A stretch of DNA of 64,000 bases. It comes from Clostridium sp. SY8519. GTDB taxonomy: Bacteria; Bacillota; Clostridia; Lachnospirales; Lachnospiraceae. Of this stretch, positions 54,687-63,812 are shown piece by piece. The translations under genes were made by a program, and so were the position numbers. Position 1 is the first letter of the stretch; every line of letters begins with the position of its first letter. The notes beneath the pieces were generated by a model. That model saw only the letters and a program-made list of their open reading frames with translations, was not told where the DNA came from and did no database searches. The DNA is taken from NCBI RefSeq assembly GCF_000270305.1, contig NC_015737.1, positions 1,612,501 to 1,676,500 of the forward strand, read 5' to 3'.

Positions 54687-54724
54687 AAAAAGAGAGTTGT
54701 TTGTTGTGACAGCTCTCTTTTTTT
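54687..54724 (+). terminator. Terminator of the radical SAM operon
   Basis: AAAAAGAGAGTTGT pairs with ACAGCTCTCTTTTT around an 8-nt loop (one G-T pair) and is followed by T-rich sequence. It separates the radical SAM genes from the efflux operon. Confidence 0.85.
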
Positions 54725-54783
54725 AGTATGATTACATTTGGATTTGATCCGAAGTGACACAGCTGGAAATGGAGAAACCTACC

Positions 54784-56445
54784 ATGACGAAAAAGAGAAA
54801 AATGAAAAAGAAATACAAAGTTCTTCTGATCCTTCTGATTCTGGCAGCCGTGGTGGCCGTGACAGGAAGTCTGGCGGCAAAGCGGGCGGCAGAAGCTTCC
54901 AAACAGCCGACAGCCACAGACAAGGTGGTTCGCAGAACTCTGCAGTCCAGTATCAGCGCGACAGGCACAGTAACCAGTGATTCGGTGACCAATGTATACG
55001 GCAAGGTCTCCGGCGCTGCCGGACTGAAGGTGAAGAGCGTCCGGGTAAAGCCGGGTGACAAAGTGAAAAAAGGCGATGTGATCTGCACCTTTGATGTATC
55101 GGATGCGGAGCAGAGCCTCAAAGACGCGAAAAATGCCCAGAAAAAGCAGGAAGAGGCGGAGGAGCAGGCAAAAGAAAGCGCCAGAAAAAGCGCGGAAGCA
55201 TCGGCGTCCGCAGCGAAAAAACAGGCACAGAGCGCGGCCAGACAGCAGGCATCTCGGCAGAAAGCCGCGAAAAAAGCCCTGGATTCCGCGAAAAAATCTT
55301 ACCAGAACGCACAGAAACAATATGCGGCTGCCCGGAAAAAACAGGAACAGCTGAAAGATGCCTATGAGAAAGCGAAAGAAGCCGCTGCCAAGGCAGCCGG
55401 CACGGAGCAGGAAGCTGCCGCCCGGGCTGCGCTGCAGCAGGCACGCCAGAGCTATCAGAGCTACCAGCAGGCCTTCAGTGCCCGCAAAAGCGCCCTTTCC
55501 CAGGCAAAATCCGCCCTGGAGATCGCGGAGAGCGCCTATGAATACCTGGCGGGTGCCGCAGGCATTGCCGGAGACCTTTCCGCATACAGCGCGGGAGGAC
55601 TGACAGGGGATACGACAAGTGCCGCTTCCTCTGCCGCGGATCTGTCCGGTTATGCCTCCGGTATGAGTGGCCAAGGTTCGGACAGCGTCATGAAGAGCTA
55701 TCAGGACATTATCGACAGCAGGGAACTGACCGCGCCGGTCAGCGGAACGGTTACAGCCGTGCAGGTGGAAAAAGGCGGCACGTATGCCGGCGGAGCAGCG
55801 GCTGTCATCCAGGACACCTCAAAACTGTACATTTCCACATCGGTGGATGAATATGATATTTCCAATGTCAAGAAGGGGATGCGGGTACTGATCAAGACAG
55901 ACGCCACCGGAGACAAAGAACTGGAGGGAACCGTCCGGAGAATTTCCCCGACAGCCTCCGGGGGCACTTCCGGCGCTTCGTCCTCCTCTTCCTCGTCGGC
56001 ATCCATGGGATCTTCGGATTTTTCCTCCATGCTTTCCGGTTCCGCTTCTTCCGGAACGGTATCCGGCAGCAGTGTGTCCTATCCGGTGGAAATCGCTCTG
56101 AAAAAGAAGGATTCCCGTCTGCGCCTGGATATGACGGCCCGCCTGAGCCTGGTGAAACAGGAGAAAAAAGACGTATTGTGTGTCCCGTATGACGCGGTTT
56201 ATACCAATAAAAAAGGCAAAAAGGTAATTTATCAGATTACGGATGCTTCCGCGGTGACCGGAAAAGACGGAGACCTTTCCGGCATGAAGGAGATCCCTGT
56301 GACTACCGGGCTGGAGAGCGGATATTATACCGAAATTTCCGGCAGCGGGATCAAAGAAGGAATGGAAATCCGGATACCGGACAGCGGACACAAGACCACT
56401 GTGGAAGAGGCATTTAACGGTATGGATTCTACCGGAGGAATGTAA
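54784..56445 (+). CDS. Membrane-fusion/adaptor protein of a MacAB-like efflux system
   Basis: A 553-residue HlyD/MacA-type adaptor. A basic start and one transmembrane helix (YKVLLILLILAAVVAVTGSL) are followed by a lipoyl half-motif (VRVKPGDKVKKGDVICTF). A very long Ala/Lys/Gln coiled coil follows (about residues 112-250), then the second lipoyl half (ELTAPVSGTVTAVQVEKGG) and beta-barrel. A Ser/Gly linker (SGASSSSSSSASMGSS) interrupts the barrel region. I chose ATG 54784 with GGAGAAAC before it. ATPase and permease genes follow directly. Confidence 0.9.
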   Translation: MTKKRKMKKKYKVLLILLILAAVVAVTGSLAAKRAAEASKQPTATDKVVRRTLQSSISATGTVTSDSVTNVYGKVSGAAGLKVKSVRVKPGDKVKKGDVICTFDVSDAEQSLKDAKNAQKKQEEAEEQAKESARKSAEASASAAKKQAQSAARQQASRQKAAKKALDSAKKSYQNAQKQYAAARKKQEQLKDAYEKAKEAAAKAAGTEQEAAARAALQQARQSYQSYQQAFSARKSALSQAKSALEIAESAYEYLAGAAGIAGDLSAYSAGGLTGDTTSAASSAADLSGYASGMSGQGSDSVMKSYQDIIDSRELTAPVSGTVTAVQVEKGGTYAGGAAAVIQDTSKLYISTSVDEYDISNVKKGMRVLIKTDATGDKELEGTVRRISPTASGGTSGASSSSSSSASMGSSDFSSMLSGSASSGTVSGSSVSYPVEIALKKKDSRLRLDMTARLSLVKQEKKDVLCVPYDAVYTNKKGKKVIYQITDASAVTGKDGDLSGMKEIPVTTGLESGYYTEISGSGIKEGMEIRIPDSGHKTTVEEAFNGMDSTGGM

Positions 56446-56446
56446 G

Positions 56447-57157
56447 ATGAGCACAGTGATTGACATGCATGGAATCGTCAAACGGTTTTACGAAGGCCGG
56501 GAAAACGAACTGCAGATTTTAAACGGCATTGATCTCCAGGTGGAACAGGGAGAATTTGTAGCCATTGTAGGAGAATCCGGTTCCGGCAAATCGACGCTGA
56601 TGAATATGATCGGCCTGCTGGACCGCCCGACCGAGGGGAGTTATACCCTCAACGGCACGGATGTCATTCATGCCGCGGACCTGGAGCTGTCCGCCATCCG
56701 CTGCAACGAAATCGGCTTTGTGTTTCAGACCTATAATCTGGTGCCGAAGATTACCGCTGTCCGCAATGTGGAAGTGCCCATGATGTATGCGGGAATCTCC
56801 CGGAGGGACAGGAATGCCAGGGCAAAAGAGCTCCTGAAGATGGTAGGCATGGAAGACCGTATGAAGCATCGCCCGGAGGAGCTGTCCGGCGGACAGAAAC
56901 AGCGTGTGGCCATAGCCAGGGCCATGGCCAATGATCCGTCCATTATTCTGGCGGACGAACCCACCGGCGCCCTGGATTCCAAAACCGGGCGCATGGTCAT
57001 GGATCTGTTCCACGAACTGCATGAACAGCACGGCAAAACCATCGTACTGATCACCCATTCGACAGAACTGTCCGAGGAGACGGACCGGATCCTTACCATT
57101 CGAGACGGATCCATTACCGGGGAACGCAGGGGAGGAGGCAGACACCATGTTATTTGA
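56447..57157 (+). CDS. ABC transporter ATP-binding protein (MacB/LolD type)
   Basis: A 236-residue ATPase. Walker A is GESGSGKST, the signature LSGGQKQRVAIARAM, Walker B IILADEPTGALDS and the H-loop LITHSTELSEET. QTYNLVPKITAVRNVEVPMMY is typical of the MacB/LolD group that pairs with FtsX-like permeases. It starts 1 bp after the adaptor stop and overlaps the permease by 11 bp. Confidence 0.96.
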   Translation: MSTVIDMHGIVKRFYEGRENELQILNGIDLQVEQGEFVAIVGESGSGKSTLMNMIGLLDRPTEGSYTLNGTDVIHAADLELSAIRCNEIGFVFQTYNLVPKITAVRNVEVPMMYAGISRRDRNARAKELLKMVGMEDRMKHRPEELSGGQKQRVAIARAMANDPSIILADEPTGALDSKTGRMVMDLFHELHEQHGKTIVLITHSTELSEETDRILTIRDGSITGERRGGGRHHVI

Positions 57158-58427
57158 AAATATCCTTCTGGCGCTGGAAAGCCTCAGAGTGAACAAACTG
57201 CGCTCTTTTCTGACGATGCTGGGCATTATCATCGGAATCGGATCGGTCATCAGCATAATGACAGTAGGCGATGCCATGACCAGAAGCGTGGAAGATGCCA
57301 TGTCCGGACTAGGGGGCAATACGATTACTGTTTCCCTGGTCCAGAAAAAAGAGAACAAAGACATATCCGGCAAAGGCGCGGTCTTCGGACAGGAACCGCG
57401 GGCAGCCAGTGTGCGGGAAGAGGATCAGTTCACCCTGGATATGATCCGCAGCCTGTGTGAGAAATATCCGGATCAGATCCGCACCATTTCGGCCAGCGAA
57501 CCGGTTGGCAGCGGATCCGGATCCGTGGAGGGCAATTCCGCCAATATTTCCCTGACGGGAGTCAGCGCAGGCTACTTTATCGCCAACAAACTAGACGTGG
57601 TAAACGGTTCCTATCTGTCGGCTGCGGAGCTGGAGGACGGCGGCAATTCCGCGATGGTATCGGACCGGTTCGCGAAAAAGCTTTACGGCAGCGGGGAAAA
57701 TGCCCTGGGAAAGACGGTGGATCTTTCCGTGGGCAGCCAGAATGTCCCGGTAAGCATTGTAGGCGTGTACCACTATAAAACGGACACCATGGCTGCATCC
57801 ATGATGGACAGCGAAGATACGGCTACTGAAGTCTATATCCCCCTGAAACTGGCCAAAAGCTACACACATACGGAAAAATACAGCACATTTTCCATCGTGA
57901 CCAGGAATGGAGTGGACTCCGAGGCCTTTGCCGGCACGGCAGAACGCTTCCTGAGCAGTTATTACAGAACCAATCCGAACTTCGAGCCTTCCTGCTTCAG
58001 CATGGCGTCCATCATTGACCAGATGAGCAGCGTGATGTCCACCGTGACGCTGGCGATTACGGCCATTGCGGCCATTGCCCTGGTGGTGGGGGGGATCGGT
58101 GTGATGAATATTATGCTGGTATCCATCACCGAACGCACCCGTGAAATCGGCACCCGCAAGGCACTGGGAGCCACCAACGGCTCCATCCGCATGCAGTTTA
58201 TCGTGGAAGCCATCATCATCTGCCTGGTGGGCGGCGGCATCGGCATCCTTCTGGGAATGGCGTTGGGCGTGTCCATGACCTCCTACCTGCATTACACGAC
58301 ATTCCCGTCCCTGTTTTCCATCCTGCTGTCCCTGGGATTCTCCATGGCAGTGGGCGTGTTTTTCGGATATTATCCGGCCAACAAGGCGGCAAAGATGAAC
58401 CCCATCGAAGCGCTGCGGTATGAATAA
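57147..58427 (+). CDS. FtsX/MacB-type ABC permease
   Basis: A 426-residue permease. One helix lies at the N-terminus (LRSFLTMLGIIIGIGSVISI), followed by a large extracytoplasmic MacB_PCD domain (about residues 50-280). Three C-terminal helices follow (IAAIALVVGGIGVMNIML, AIIICLVGGGIGILLGMALG, LLSLGFSMAVGVFFGYYPA). The conserved TREIGTRKALGATNGSI coupling loop is intact. With the adaptor and ATPase it forms a tripartite-like exporter of peptides or small molecules; in Firmicutes there is no outer-membrane partner. Confidence 0.95.
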   Translation: MLFENILLALESLRVNKLRSFLTMLGIIIGIGSVISIMTVGDAMTRSVEDAMSGLGGNTITVSLVQKKENKDISGKGAVFGQEPRAASVREEDQFTLDMIRSLCEKYPDQIRTISASEPVGSGSGSVEGNSANISLTGVSAGYFIANKLDVVNGSYLSAAELEDGGNSAMVSDRFAKKLYGSGENALGKTVDLSVGSQNVPVSIVGVYHYKTDTMAASMMDSEDTATEVYIPLKLAKSYTHTEKYSTFSIVTRNGVDSEAFAGTAERFLSSYYRTNPNFEPSCFSMASIIDQMSSVMSTVTLAITAIAAIALVVGGIGVMNIMLVSITERTREIGTRKALGATNGSIRMQFIVEAIIICLVGGGIGILLGMALGVSMTSYLHYTTFPSLFSILLSLGFSMAVGVFFGYYPANKAAKMNPIEALRYE

Positions 58428-58508
58428 CAGGGAATTTGCACGGCCATGCGGCAGAAGGGACCGGGGCAGGCCGGAGTGGAAAAATAAAAAAAGAAAGAAG
58501 ACAGTGGA

Positions 58509-59486
58509 ATGTTCTGGTTGATTTTTTTGGCAGCCGCCGGCATCCTGATCGCGGCAGGCTGGTTTGGCCTGGGGTATCTGGGGTTCCGGACGGCAATTCT
58601 CCGGGGAAGGGAACTGAATATCTATGACCGGGCATCTGTGCGGGGAACTTCCTGGGATAAGTATTACGATGAGATTATGGAGGGAATCCAGTGGATCCAT
58701 GCCCAGGAAGCGGAAGATATCTGGCTGACCTCCCGGGACGGCCTGAAACTGCACGGCAGACTGATCAAAAATCCGCAGGCGGAGGGAACGGTAATCATGT
58801 TTCACGGCTACCGGACCAATGGGGATGTGGATTTCAGCGCGGCAGCCCATGTATATTATGAATGCGGCAATCACATCCTGCTGGTGGATCAGCGGGCCTG
58901 CGGCCGCAGTGAAGGGCGTTATATCGGATTCGGTGTGCTGGAACGGTACGATGCCGGCAGCTGGGCCCGCTATGTCAGCCGGCGGTTCGGGCCGGACCGC
59001 CGGATCATATTAAGCGGTCTGTCCATGGGCGCCTCCACGGTGCTGATGGCCTTAAGCGTGGACCTTCCGGACAATGTGGTGGGACTGGTGGCGGACAGTG
59101 CCTTTTCCTCTCCCCGGGACATTATCCGCAATCAGATTCATCAAAGCTATCACATCAGCGGCCGGTGGATCACGGCAGCCATTGATTTTTGGTCCAGGAG
59201 GCGCGCGGGATACGCGCTGGATGAAATGTCCACACTGGAAGCTGTGCGGGGCAGTCGGAGAACCATTCTCTTTGCCCACGGGACAGCAGACAGCCGGGTA
59301 CCGCTGGAAATGACGCTTAAGGCAGCGGAGCTTTCGGAAGGGGATACGCTTATGGTTATTACGGAGGGCGCGGAACACGGCACCGGATATCTGGCAGACA
59401 ATGCCAGATACCGGGAGGCCCTGCAGAAGATCTGCACCCTTCCGGTTCCTGCTTCGGAGGTCAGAAAGACAGCTTCCGGCGAATAG
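58509..59486 (+). CDS. Alpha/beta hydrolase with N-terminal membrane anchor
   Basis: A 325-residue serine hydrolase. The N-terminus has one hydrophobic helix (LIFLAAAGILIAAGWFGLGY). The catalytic set is GLSMGAS (nucleophile Ser), the Asp of HGTADSRVPLEM and the His of EGAEHGTGY. The oxyanion region is FHGYRTNGDVD. It lies 81 bp after the permease and ends before a terminator, so it may be part of the efflux operon. The substrate is unknown. Confidence 0.9.
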   Translation: MFWLIFLAAAGILIAAGWFGLGYLGFRTAILRGRELNIYDRASVRGTSWDKYYDEIMEGIQWIHAQEAEDIWLTSRDGLKLHGRLIKNPQAEGTVIMFHGYRTNGDVDFSAAAHVYYECGNHILLVDQRACGRSEGRYIGFGVLERYDAGSWARYVSRRFGPDRRIILSGLSMGASTVLMALSVDLPDNVVGLVADSAFSSPRDIIRNQIHQSYHISGRWITAAIDFWSRRRAGYALDEMSTLEAVRGSRRTILFAHGTADSRVPLEMTLKAAELSEGDTLMVITEGAEHGTGYLADNARYREALQKICTLPVPASEVRKTASGE

Positions 59487-59557
59487 CAGACAGCAGGAGA
59501 GGCGGTGCCGCCAATCCGGCGCCGTCGGCGCTTTTGCAAAAAACAGCGCTTGCTTAT

Positions 59558-59602
59558 AAACAGACCGGAGGCCGTCCATTGGACGGCCTCCGGTCTGTTT
59601 TC
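59558..59602. terminator. Very strong hairpin terminator
   Basis: Perfect 20-bp arms (59558-59577 and 59581-59600, beginning AAACAGACCGG) close on an ATT loop, with T-runs on both sides. The following 230 bp up to the patatin stop are AT-rich without a gene. Confidence 0.88.
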
Positions 59603-59832
59603 CCCTGCCTTCGCAGAGGATTCATGAAACGTGTCTAGACGCTTTCACAAGAGAGATAAAATGTTTTATAAAGGCTTCACCAGTTACCAATAAGTATCTA
59701 AGTGAATTTGAGAGTATTATAACATGAGAAAAAATGAAAAGCAAGGGACTCCGCCCGCGCAGATTGTTCTAAACCAGAACCAGAAGCGGGATTTCTGTAC
59801 TTTCCATCATACATGGTGAAAAAAATCACAAA

Positions 59833-60726
59833 TCATTCCGCCGGTCTCCCGGAAGGGCGTGTGATATGACTGTCTCCGATAAAGCGGAACAGTCCTTCTT
59901 TCTCTGTCTCGAAATCCGCAATGCCCAAGTCATAGAGTTCCTGTTCCACGGCGGGGTCCATGGTGTAGGTGCTCATGTTCAGCTGTCGGCTGGCCGCGAA
60001 GATAAAGGCAGTACCCTCCTTTTCCATGCGGTAGGACTGGGCCTGGCAGCTGCGGTACATGATGTGCCGGCGGTTCATGTCCCTGATGGTATTCGGATAC
60101 CGCCAGCAGAGCAGGGTATACAGGGCGCGCATTTTTTCCGGGGTTTTAACGAAATCCCTGGTTTTGCTCATAAGGATCACCACCCGGTCGCATCCGTCAT
60201 CCAGCGCTTTCTGGACAGGGATGGAGTCGGAAATGCCGCCGTCAAAATATTTTACGCCGTTTACCTTCACCGGCCGGCAGACCGCCGGAATGGCGGAGGA
60301 AGCCATGACTTCCCGGTAATTGTCCTTCTGCAACTGATCTTTTGTAAAATAGTGGGGCTTTCCGGTGCGCGCATTGGTGGCCACAATGGTAAGCTCGGCA
60401 GGGTTGTTCATAATTGCCTCGTAGTCCAGGGGATCTTTCCCGTCCGAATTGGAAAGTGTGCCATAGATATAGGACAGATTGAAAAGATTGCCGGTCTTTA
60501 AGAAGGGCTTCAGCCCGAAATACATGGGGTCTTTCAGGTGTTCCGTATAAAATCTGCGGCACCGGTCCCGCTGTCCGGCGGCAAAGGAGCAGGCGTTGGC
60601 AGAGCCGGCAGAGACGCCGATGATATAGTCAAAGGTGATTCCGTAGTCAAGAAATTTATCGAGAATTCCGGCGCTGTAGGCACATTTCATGCCGCCGCCT
60701 TCAATAATCAGTCCCAGTTTTCCCAT
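59833..60726 (-). CDS. Patatin-like phospholipase family protein
   Basis: A 297-residue lipid acyl hydrolase of the patatin fold. The oxyanion loop is EGGGMKCAYSAG, the nucleophile Ser lies in IGVSAGSANA (GxSxG), and the dyad Asp in FDGGISDSIPV. No signal peptide is seen. It is divergent from ferritin. The family is common in Firmicutes and its lipid target is not known. Confidence 0.92.
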   Translation of the reverse strand: MGKLGLIIEGGGMKCAYSAGILDKFLDYGITFDYIIGVSAGSANACSFAAGQRDRCRRFYTEHLKDPMYFGLKPFLKTGNLFNLSYIYGTLSNSDGKDPLDYEAIMNNPAELTIVATNARTGKPHYFTKDQLQKDNYREVMASSAIPAVCRPVKVNGVKYFDGGISDSIPVQKALDDGCDRVVILMSKTRDFVKTPEKMRALYTLLCWRYPNTIRDMNRRHIMYRSCQAQSYRMEKEGTAFIFAASRQLNMSTYTMDPAVEQELYDLGIADFETEKEGLFRFIGDSHITRPSGRPAE

Positions 60727-60899
60727 AGAGGTCCTCCTGATAGTTCACATTCTTTAAGTATTTAATAACATGTGTAATACTACACGGATTCCAGGAGAGA
60801 GTCAACGAGCTTTCTCGGGTTTCCCCTGTTTTTTGCGGCTGGTTTCGTGTATAATGCAATCGATAAAGCAGTTTTCTTTAAAAGAAAGGAGCAGTTGCT

Positions 60900-61409
60900 A
60901 TGGACGCAAAAGTGTATGAATTATTAAATGATCAGGTAAACAAGGAGTTTTATTCCGCCTATCTGTATCTGGATATGGCAAATTACTATACGGCGCAGGG
61001 GCTGGACGGATTCGCCAACTGGTTTACCGTTCAGGCAAAGGAAGAGCAGGATCATGCCATCATGTTCTACAATTATCTTCTGGACAACAATGAAAAAGTT
61101 GTGCTGGAAGCGATCGCAAAACCGGACAAAACCTACAGCGCTTTCATTGAACCCCTGCAGGAATCCTATCGCCATGAGCAGTATGTCACTTCCCTGATCA
61201 ACGGCATCTACGCGGCAGCCAATGCAGTGAATGATTTCCGCACCATGAAATTCCTGGATTATTTTGTGACGGAACAGGGCGAAGAAGAGAAAAACGCCAG
61301 CGATCTCATCGGCAAGATGGAACTGTATGGAGACGATAAACGTTCTCTGTATATGCTGAACAGCGAGCTGGCTGCCAGAACTTATACCGCGCCTGCGGCT
61401 GCAGAATAA
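60900..61409 (+). CDS. ftnA: Ferritin
   Basis: A 169-residue non-heme ferritin storing Fe(III) in 24-subunit shells. Ferroxidase ligands are visible in NKEFYSAYLYLDM (Glu) and in QAKEEQDHAIMFYNY (Glu and His). EQGEEEKNASDLIGK supplies the remaining site. AAAGGAGCAG precedes ATG 60900, and TATAAT lies at 60850-60855. Six bases separate it from the following LysR gene, so the two are probably cotranscribed. Confidence 0.97.
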   Translation: MDAKVYELLNDQVNKEFYSAYLYLDMANYYTAQGLDGFANWFTVQAKEEQDHAIMFYNYLLDNNEKVVLEAIAKPDKTYSAFIEPLQESYRHEQYVTSLINGIYAAANAVNDFRTMKFLDYFVTEQGEEEKNASDLIGKMELYGDDKRSLYMLNSELAARTYTAPAAAE

Positions 61410-61415
61410 AGACAG

Positions 61416-62306
61416 ATGAACAGCAGGCAGATCGAATACTTCCTGGCGGTGGCCGGTGAACTGAATTTCACAAAAGCGGCAGAGCGGCTGTATGTTTCCC
61501 AGACAGCCGTGTCCAAACAGATCAGAAACCTGGAGGAACAGCTGGGGGTAAAGCTTTTTACACGCAGCAGACAGCATGTGGAGCTGACCCACGCGGGAAT
61601 CGTGTTTCAGCGGGAAGCGCAGTACCTGATGGTTCATTATCAGGATGTGGTGAAACGCACCCGCCTGGCGGCAGAAGGCATGTACGGGACGCTGTCCGTG
61701 GGATTCGCCACGGGGATGGGCTCCACGGTTGTGAGCAGCGGGATACGCGGATTTAAGGAAAAATATCCGAACATCGAGATGTCCTTTGTCAACGGAACCC
61801 CCAGCCGCCTGCTTCAGGAACTGAAAAGCAGACAGATCGATCTGGCGCTGATTCCCCTCTTCGACCACAAATATTACGAAGGCCTTTCCTATGTCCGCAT
61901 CAGGGAATACGGGATGCAGGTGGCCATGCCCAAGAGCCATCCCCTGGCGTCCCGCCGTCATATTGACCGGGAAGACCTGGAAAATGAGCCGCTGATCTTG
62001 GTCTGCACGAAAGAGAGCGAACTGGGAGAAGACAGCCGGATCCTGGATCCGTTCATCCAGAAAGGCATTCAGGTGCAGGTGGTAGATAAAAACGAAGACA
62101 TAGAGACCATCCGTTTTATGCTGGCGGCGAATATGGGACTGACCATCCTGCCGGAATATCTCCATGTGGCGGATGACCGGCAGAACGGTCTGGTGGAAAT
62201 TCCCTTCGGCGGGCCCGCGGATCGGATCATGCTGATTGCGGCGTATCTGCCGGACAGCGGTAATCCGTCCATTCCGCGGATTCTTCCATTTCTGGAAAAC
62301 GCGTAA
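61416..62306 (+). CDS. LysR-family transcriptional regulator
   Basis: A 296-residue LysR protein. The DNA-binding helix-turn-helix is FTKAAERLYVSQTAVSKQIR (about residues 18-37), followed by an intact effector domain ending FLENA. It is directly downstream of ferritin with a 6-bp gap and before a strong terminator. The effector is unknown; the linkage suggests an iron or oxidative-stress connection only weakly. Confidence 0.92.
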   Translation: MNSRQIEYFLAVAGELNFTKAAERLYVSQTAVSKQIRNLEEQLGVKLFTRSRQHVELTHAGIVFQREAQYLMVHYQDVVKRTRLAAEGMYGTLSVGFATGMGSTVVSSGIRGFKEKYPNIEMSFVNGTPSRLLQELKSRQIDLALIPLFDHKYYEGLSYVRIREYGMQVAMPKSHPLASRRHIDREDLENEPLILVCTKESELGEDSRILDPFIQKGIQVQVVDKNEDIETIRFMLAANMGLTILPEYLHVADDRQNGLVEIPFGGPADRIMLIAAYLPDSGNPSIPRILPFLENA

Positions 62307-62346
62307 GCGCTCTTGTCAGAGGGCTCGCGACAGGGATCCCCATACC

Positions 62347-62393
62347 AAAAGCACCCGTTTCCGTGAAGCATATCACGGAAACGGGTGCTTTTA
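62347..62393. terminator. Perfect 20-bp-stem terminator
   Basis: Two perfect 20-bp arms (62347-62366 and 62373-62392, starting AAAAGCACCCG) enclose a 6-nt AGCATA loop. T-runs flank both sides. It ends the ferritin-LysR transcript. Confidence 0.88.
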
Positions 62394-62512
62394 TTCTCGG
62401 ACTAAGGGAAATGTCCGACATCGGGTCTGCAGAAAGGGATGTCAGATAAAATACTGCAGATCCATGTGTGAAGGGTTGTGCCTGCTCCACGTACCGATTC
62501 AGGAGGGAATCG

Positions 62513-62620
62513 ATGGATTGCGCGAAAATGCAGGCAAATGGTAAAAGTGTTCGGCTGGTAATCGGTGCACTTGTTCAGTGCTCACTTATCATAGCCTGCG
62601 GCGGAGAATTCGTCCAATGA
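62513..62620 (+). CDS. Possible small hydrophobic protein
   Basis: A 35-residue open frame with an unusually good ribosome site (CAGGAGGGAATCG before ATG). It starts MDCAKMQANGKS and has a hydrophobic middle (LVIGALVQCSLIIAC). It lies in the 498-bp space between the LysR gene and fba. No clear promoter is seen and no relative is recognised. It could be a small membrane peptide or chance. The rest of this space holds a terminator at 62347 and the fba promoter with its Rex site. Confidence 0.3.
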   Translation: MDCAKMQANGKSVRLVIGALVQCSLIIACGGEFVQ

Positions 62621-62650
62621 AAAAATAGCAGGAAATAAGAACCAGAAGTT

Positions 62651-62679
62651 ATTGTTAAATGATTAACAATGTGTTAGAA
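62651..62679 (+). promoter_or_regulatory. Rex-type redox operator overlapping the fba promoter
   Basis: TTGTTAA-ATGA-TTAACAA (62652-62669) matches the Firmicutes Rex consensus TTGTTAA-N4-TTAACAA without a mismatch; the arms extend to 8 bp. Its left half doubles as the -35 (TTGTTA), 16 bp from TAGAAT (62674-62679). NADH-sensing Rex would block this promoter when NADH is low. Confidence 0.8.
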
Positions 62680-62804
62680 TATGGAAAGCAGCAATTCATG
62701 GGTGGACTTTAATTTAAAAAAATAATATGATAGGGGTAGCCAACAGGAAGAAGACGGGCTGTCTTCTTACAGACAGCTATCCGGCTCACGAAGGAGGAAA
62801 TATT

Positions 62805-63743
62805 ATGCCATTAGTTACAACGACAGAAATGTTTAAAAAAGCGTACAGCGGCGGATATGCCATCGGTGCGTTCAATGTGAACAACATGGAGATTGTACAG
62901 GGAATCGTAGAAGCAGCAGGCGAGCTGAGATCCCCGGTGATTCTGCAGGCGTCTGCGGGAGCCCGCAAGTATGCCCATCCTGCATATCTGAAGAAACTGG
63001 TGGAAGCAGCTGTGGAAGAGTGCCCGGAGATCCCGATTGCCATGCATCTGGACCACGGCGCAGATTTTGAGACCTGCAAAGCCTGCATCGACAACGGCTT
63101 CACCTCGGTTATGATCGACGCTTCCGGCAAGCCGTTTGATGAAAATGTGGAAATCACAAGAAAAGTGGTAGAATACGCGCATGCGCATGGCGTAGTCGTG
63201 GAAGCAGAGCTGGGCACACTGGCCGGCGTGGAAGATGATGTGAAGGTAAACGCGGCAGATTCCTCCTACACCAATCCGGACGATGTGGAAGAATTCGTAG
63301 GCAGAACCGGCGTAGACTCCCTGGCCATTGCCATCGGAACCAGCCACGGCGCATACAAATTCAAAGCAGGTACAAAGCCGCAGCTTCGGTTTGACATTCT
63401 GGATGAAGTCGTAAAACGCCTTCCGGAATTCCCGATCGTACTGCACGGCTCTTCCTCCGTACCGCAGGAATATGTCAAAATCATCAACGAAAACGGCGGC
63501 GCGTTAAAAGACGCGATCGGCGTACCGGAAGAGATGCTGCGTCAGGCCGCTGCTTCCGCAGTCTGCAAGATCAACATCGATTCCGATTTAAGACTCGGAT
63601 TTACCGCAGGCATCCGCGAGACCATGCGGAAAGACCCGTCCATCTTTGATCCGCGGGAATACCTGAAAGTAGCCCGCCAGAACGTCAAGGACATTGTTGC
63701 CCACAAGATCGTAACCGTACTTGGTTCGGACGGAAAAATGTAA
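62805..63743 (+). CDS. fba: Class II fructose-bisphosphate aldolase
   Basis: A 312-residue zinc aldolase of glycolysis and gluconeogenesis, splitting fructose-1,6-bisphosphate. The start reads LVTTTEMFKKAYSGGYAIGA. Zinc and catalytic residues lie in IAMHLDHGADFE, in the EAELGTLAGVEDDV loop and in IVLHGSSSVP. ATG 62805 follows AAGGAGGA; the open frame further upstream is 5'-UTR. It is alone between a Rex-controlled promoter and a terminator. Confidence 0.97.
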   Translation: MPLVTTTEMFKKAYSGGYAIGAFNVNNMEIVQGIVEAAGELRSPVILQASAGARKYAHPAYLKKLVEAAVEECPEIPIAMHLDHGADFETCKACIDNGFTSVMIDASGKPFDENVEITRKVVEYAHAHGVVVEAELGTLAGVEDDVKVNAADSSYTNPDDVEEFVGRTGVDSLAIAIGTSHGAYKFKAGTKPQLRFDILDEVVKRLPEFPIVLHGSSSVPQEYVKIINENGGALKDAIGVPEEMLRQAAASAVCKINIDSDLRLGFTAGIRETMRKDPSIFDPREYLKVARQNVKDIVAHKIVTVLGSDGKM

Positions 63744-63778
63744 TACAGAATCTGATCCCGGCAGAAATGCCGGATTCC

Positions 63779-63812
63779 GGGCCGCTGCCTGCCGCAGCGG
63801 CCCTTTTTTTCC
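63779..63812 (+). terminator. Terminator of fba
   Basis: GGGCCGCTGC (63779-63788) and GCAGCGGCCC (63794-63803) are perfect arms, followed by seven T residues. From here to the window end at 64000 there is only AT-rich sequence without a recognisable gene. Confidence 0.9.

Noticed and set aside
62236-62544. 102-residue plus-strand ORF after the LysR gene
   Set aside because: It runs through the end of the LysR gene and a perfect terminator hairpin, with no ribosome site.
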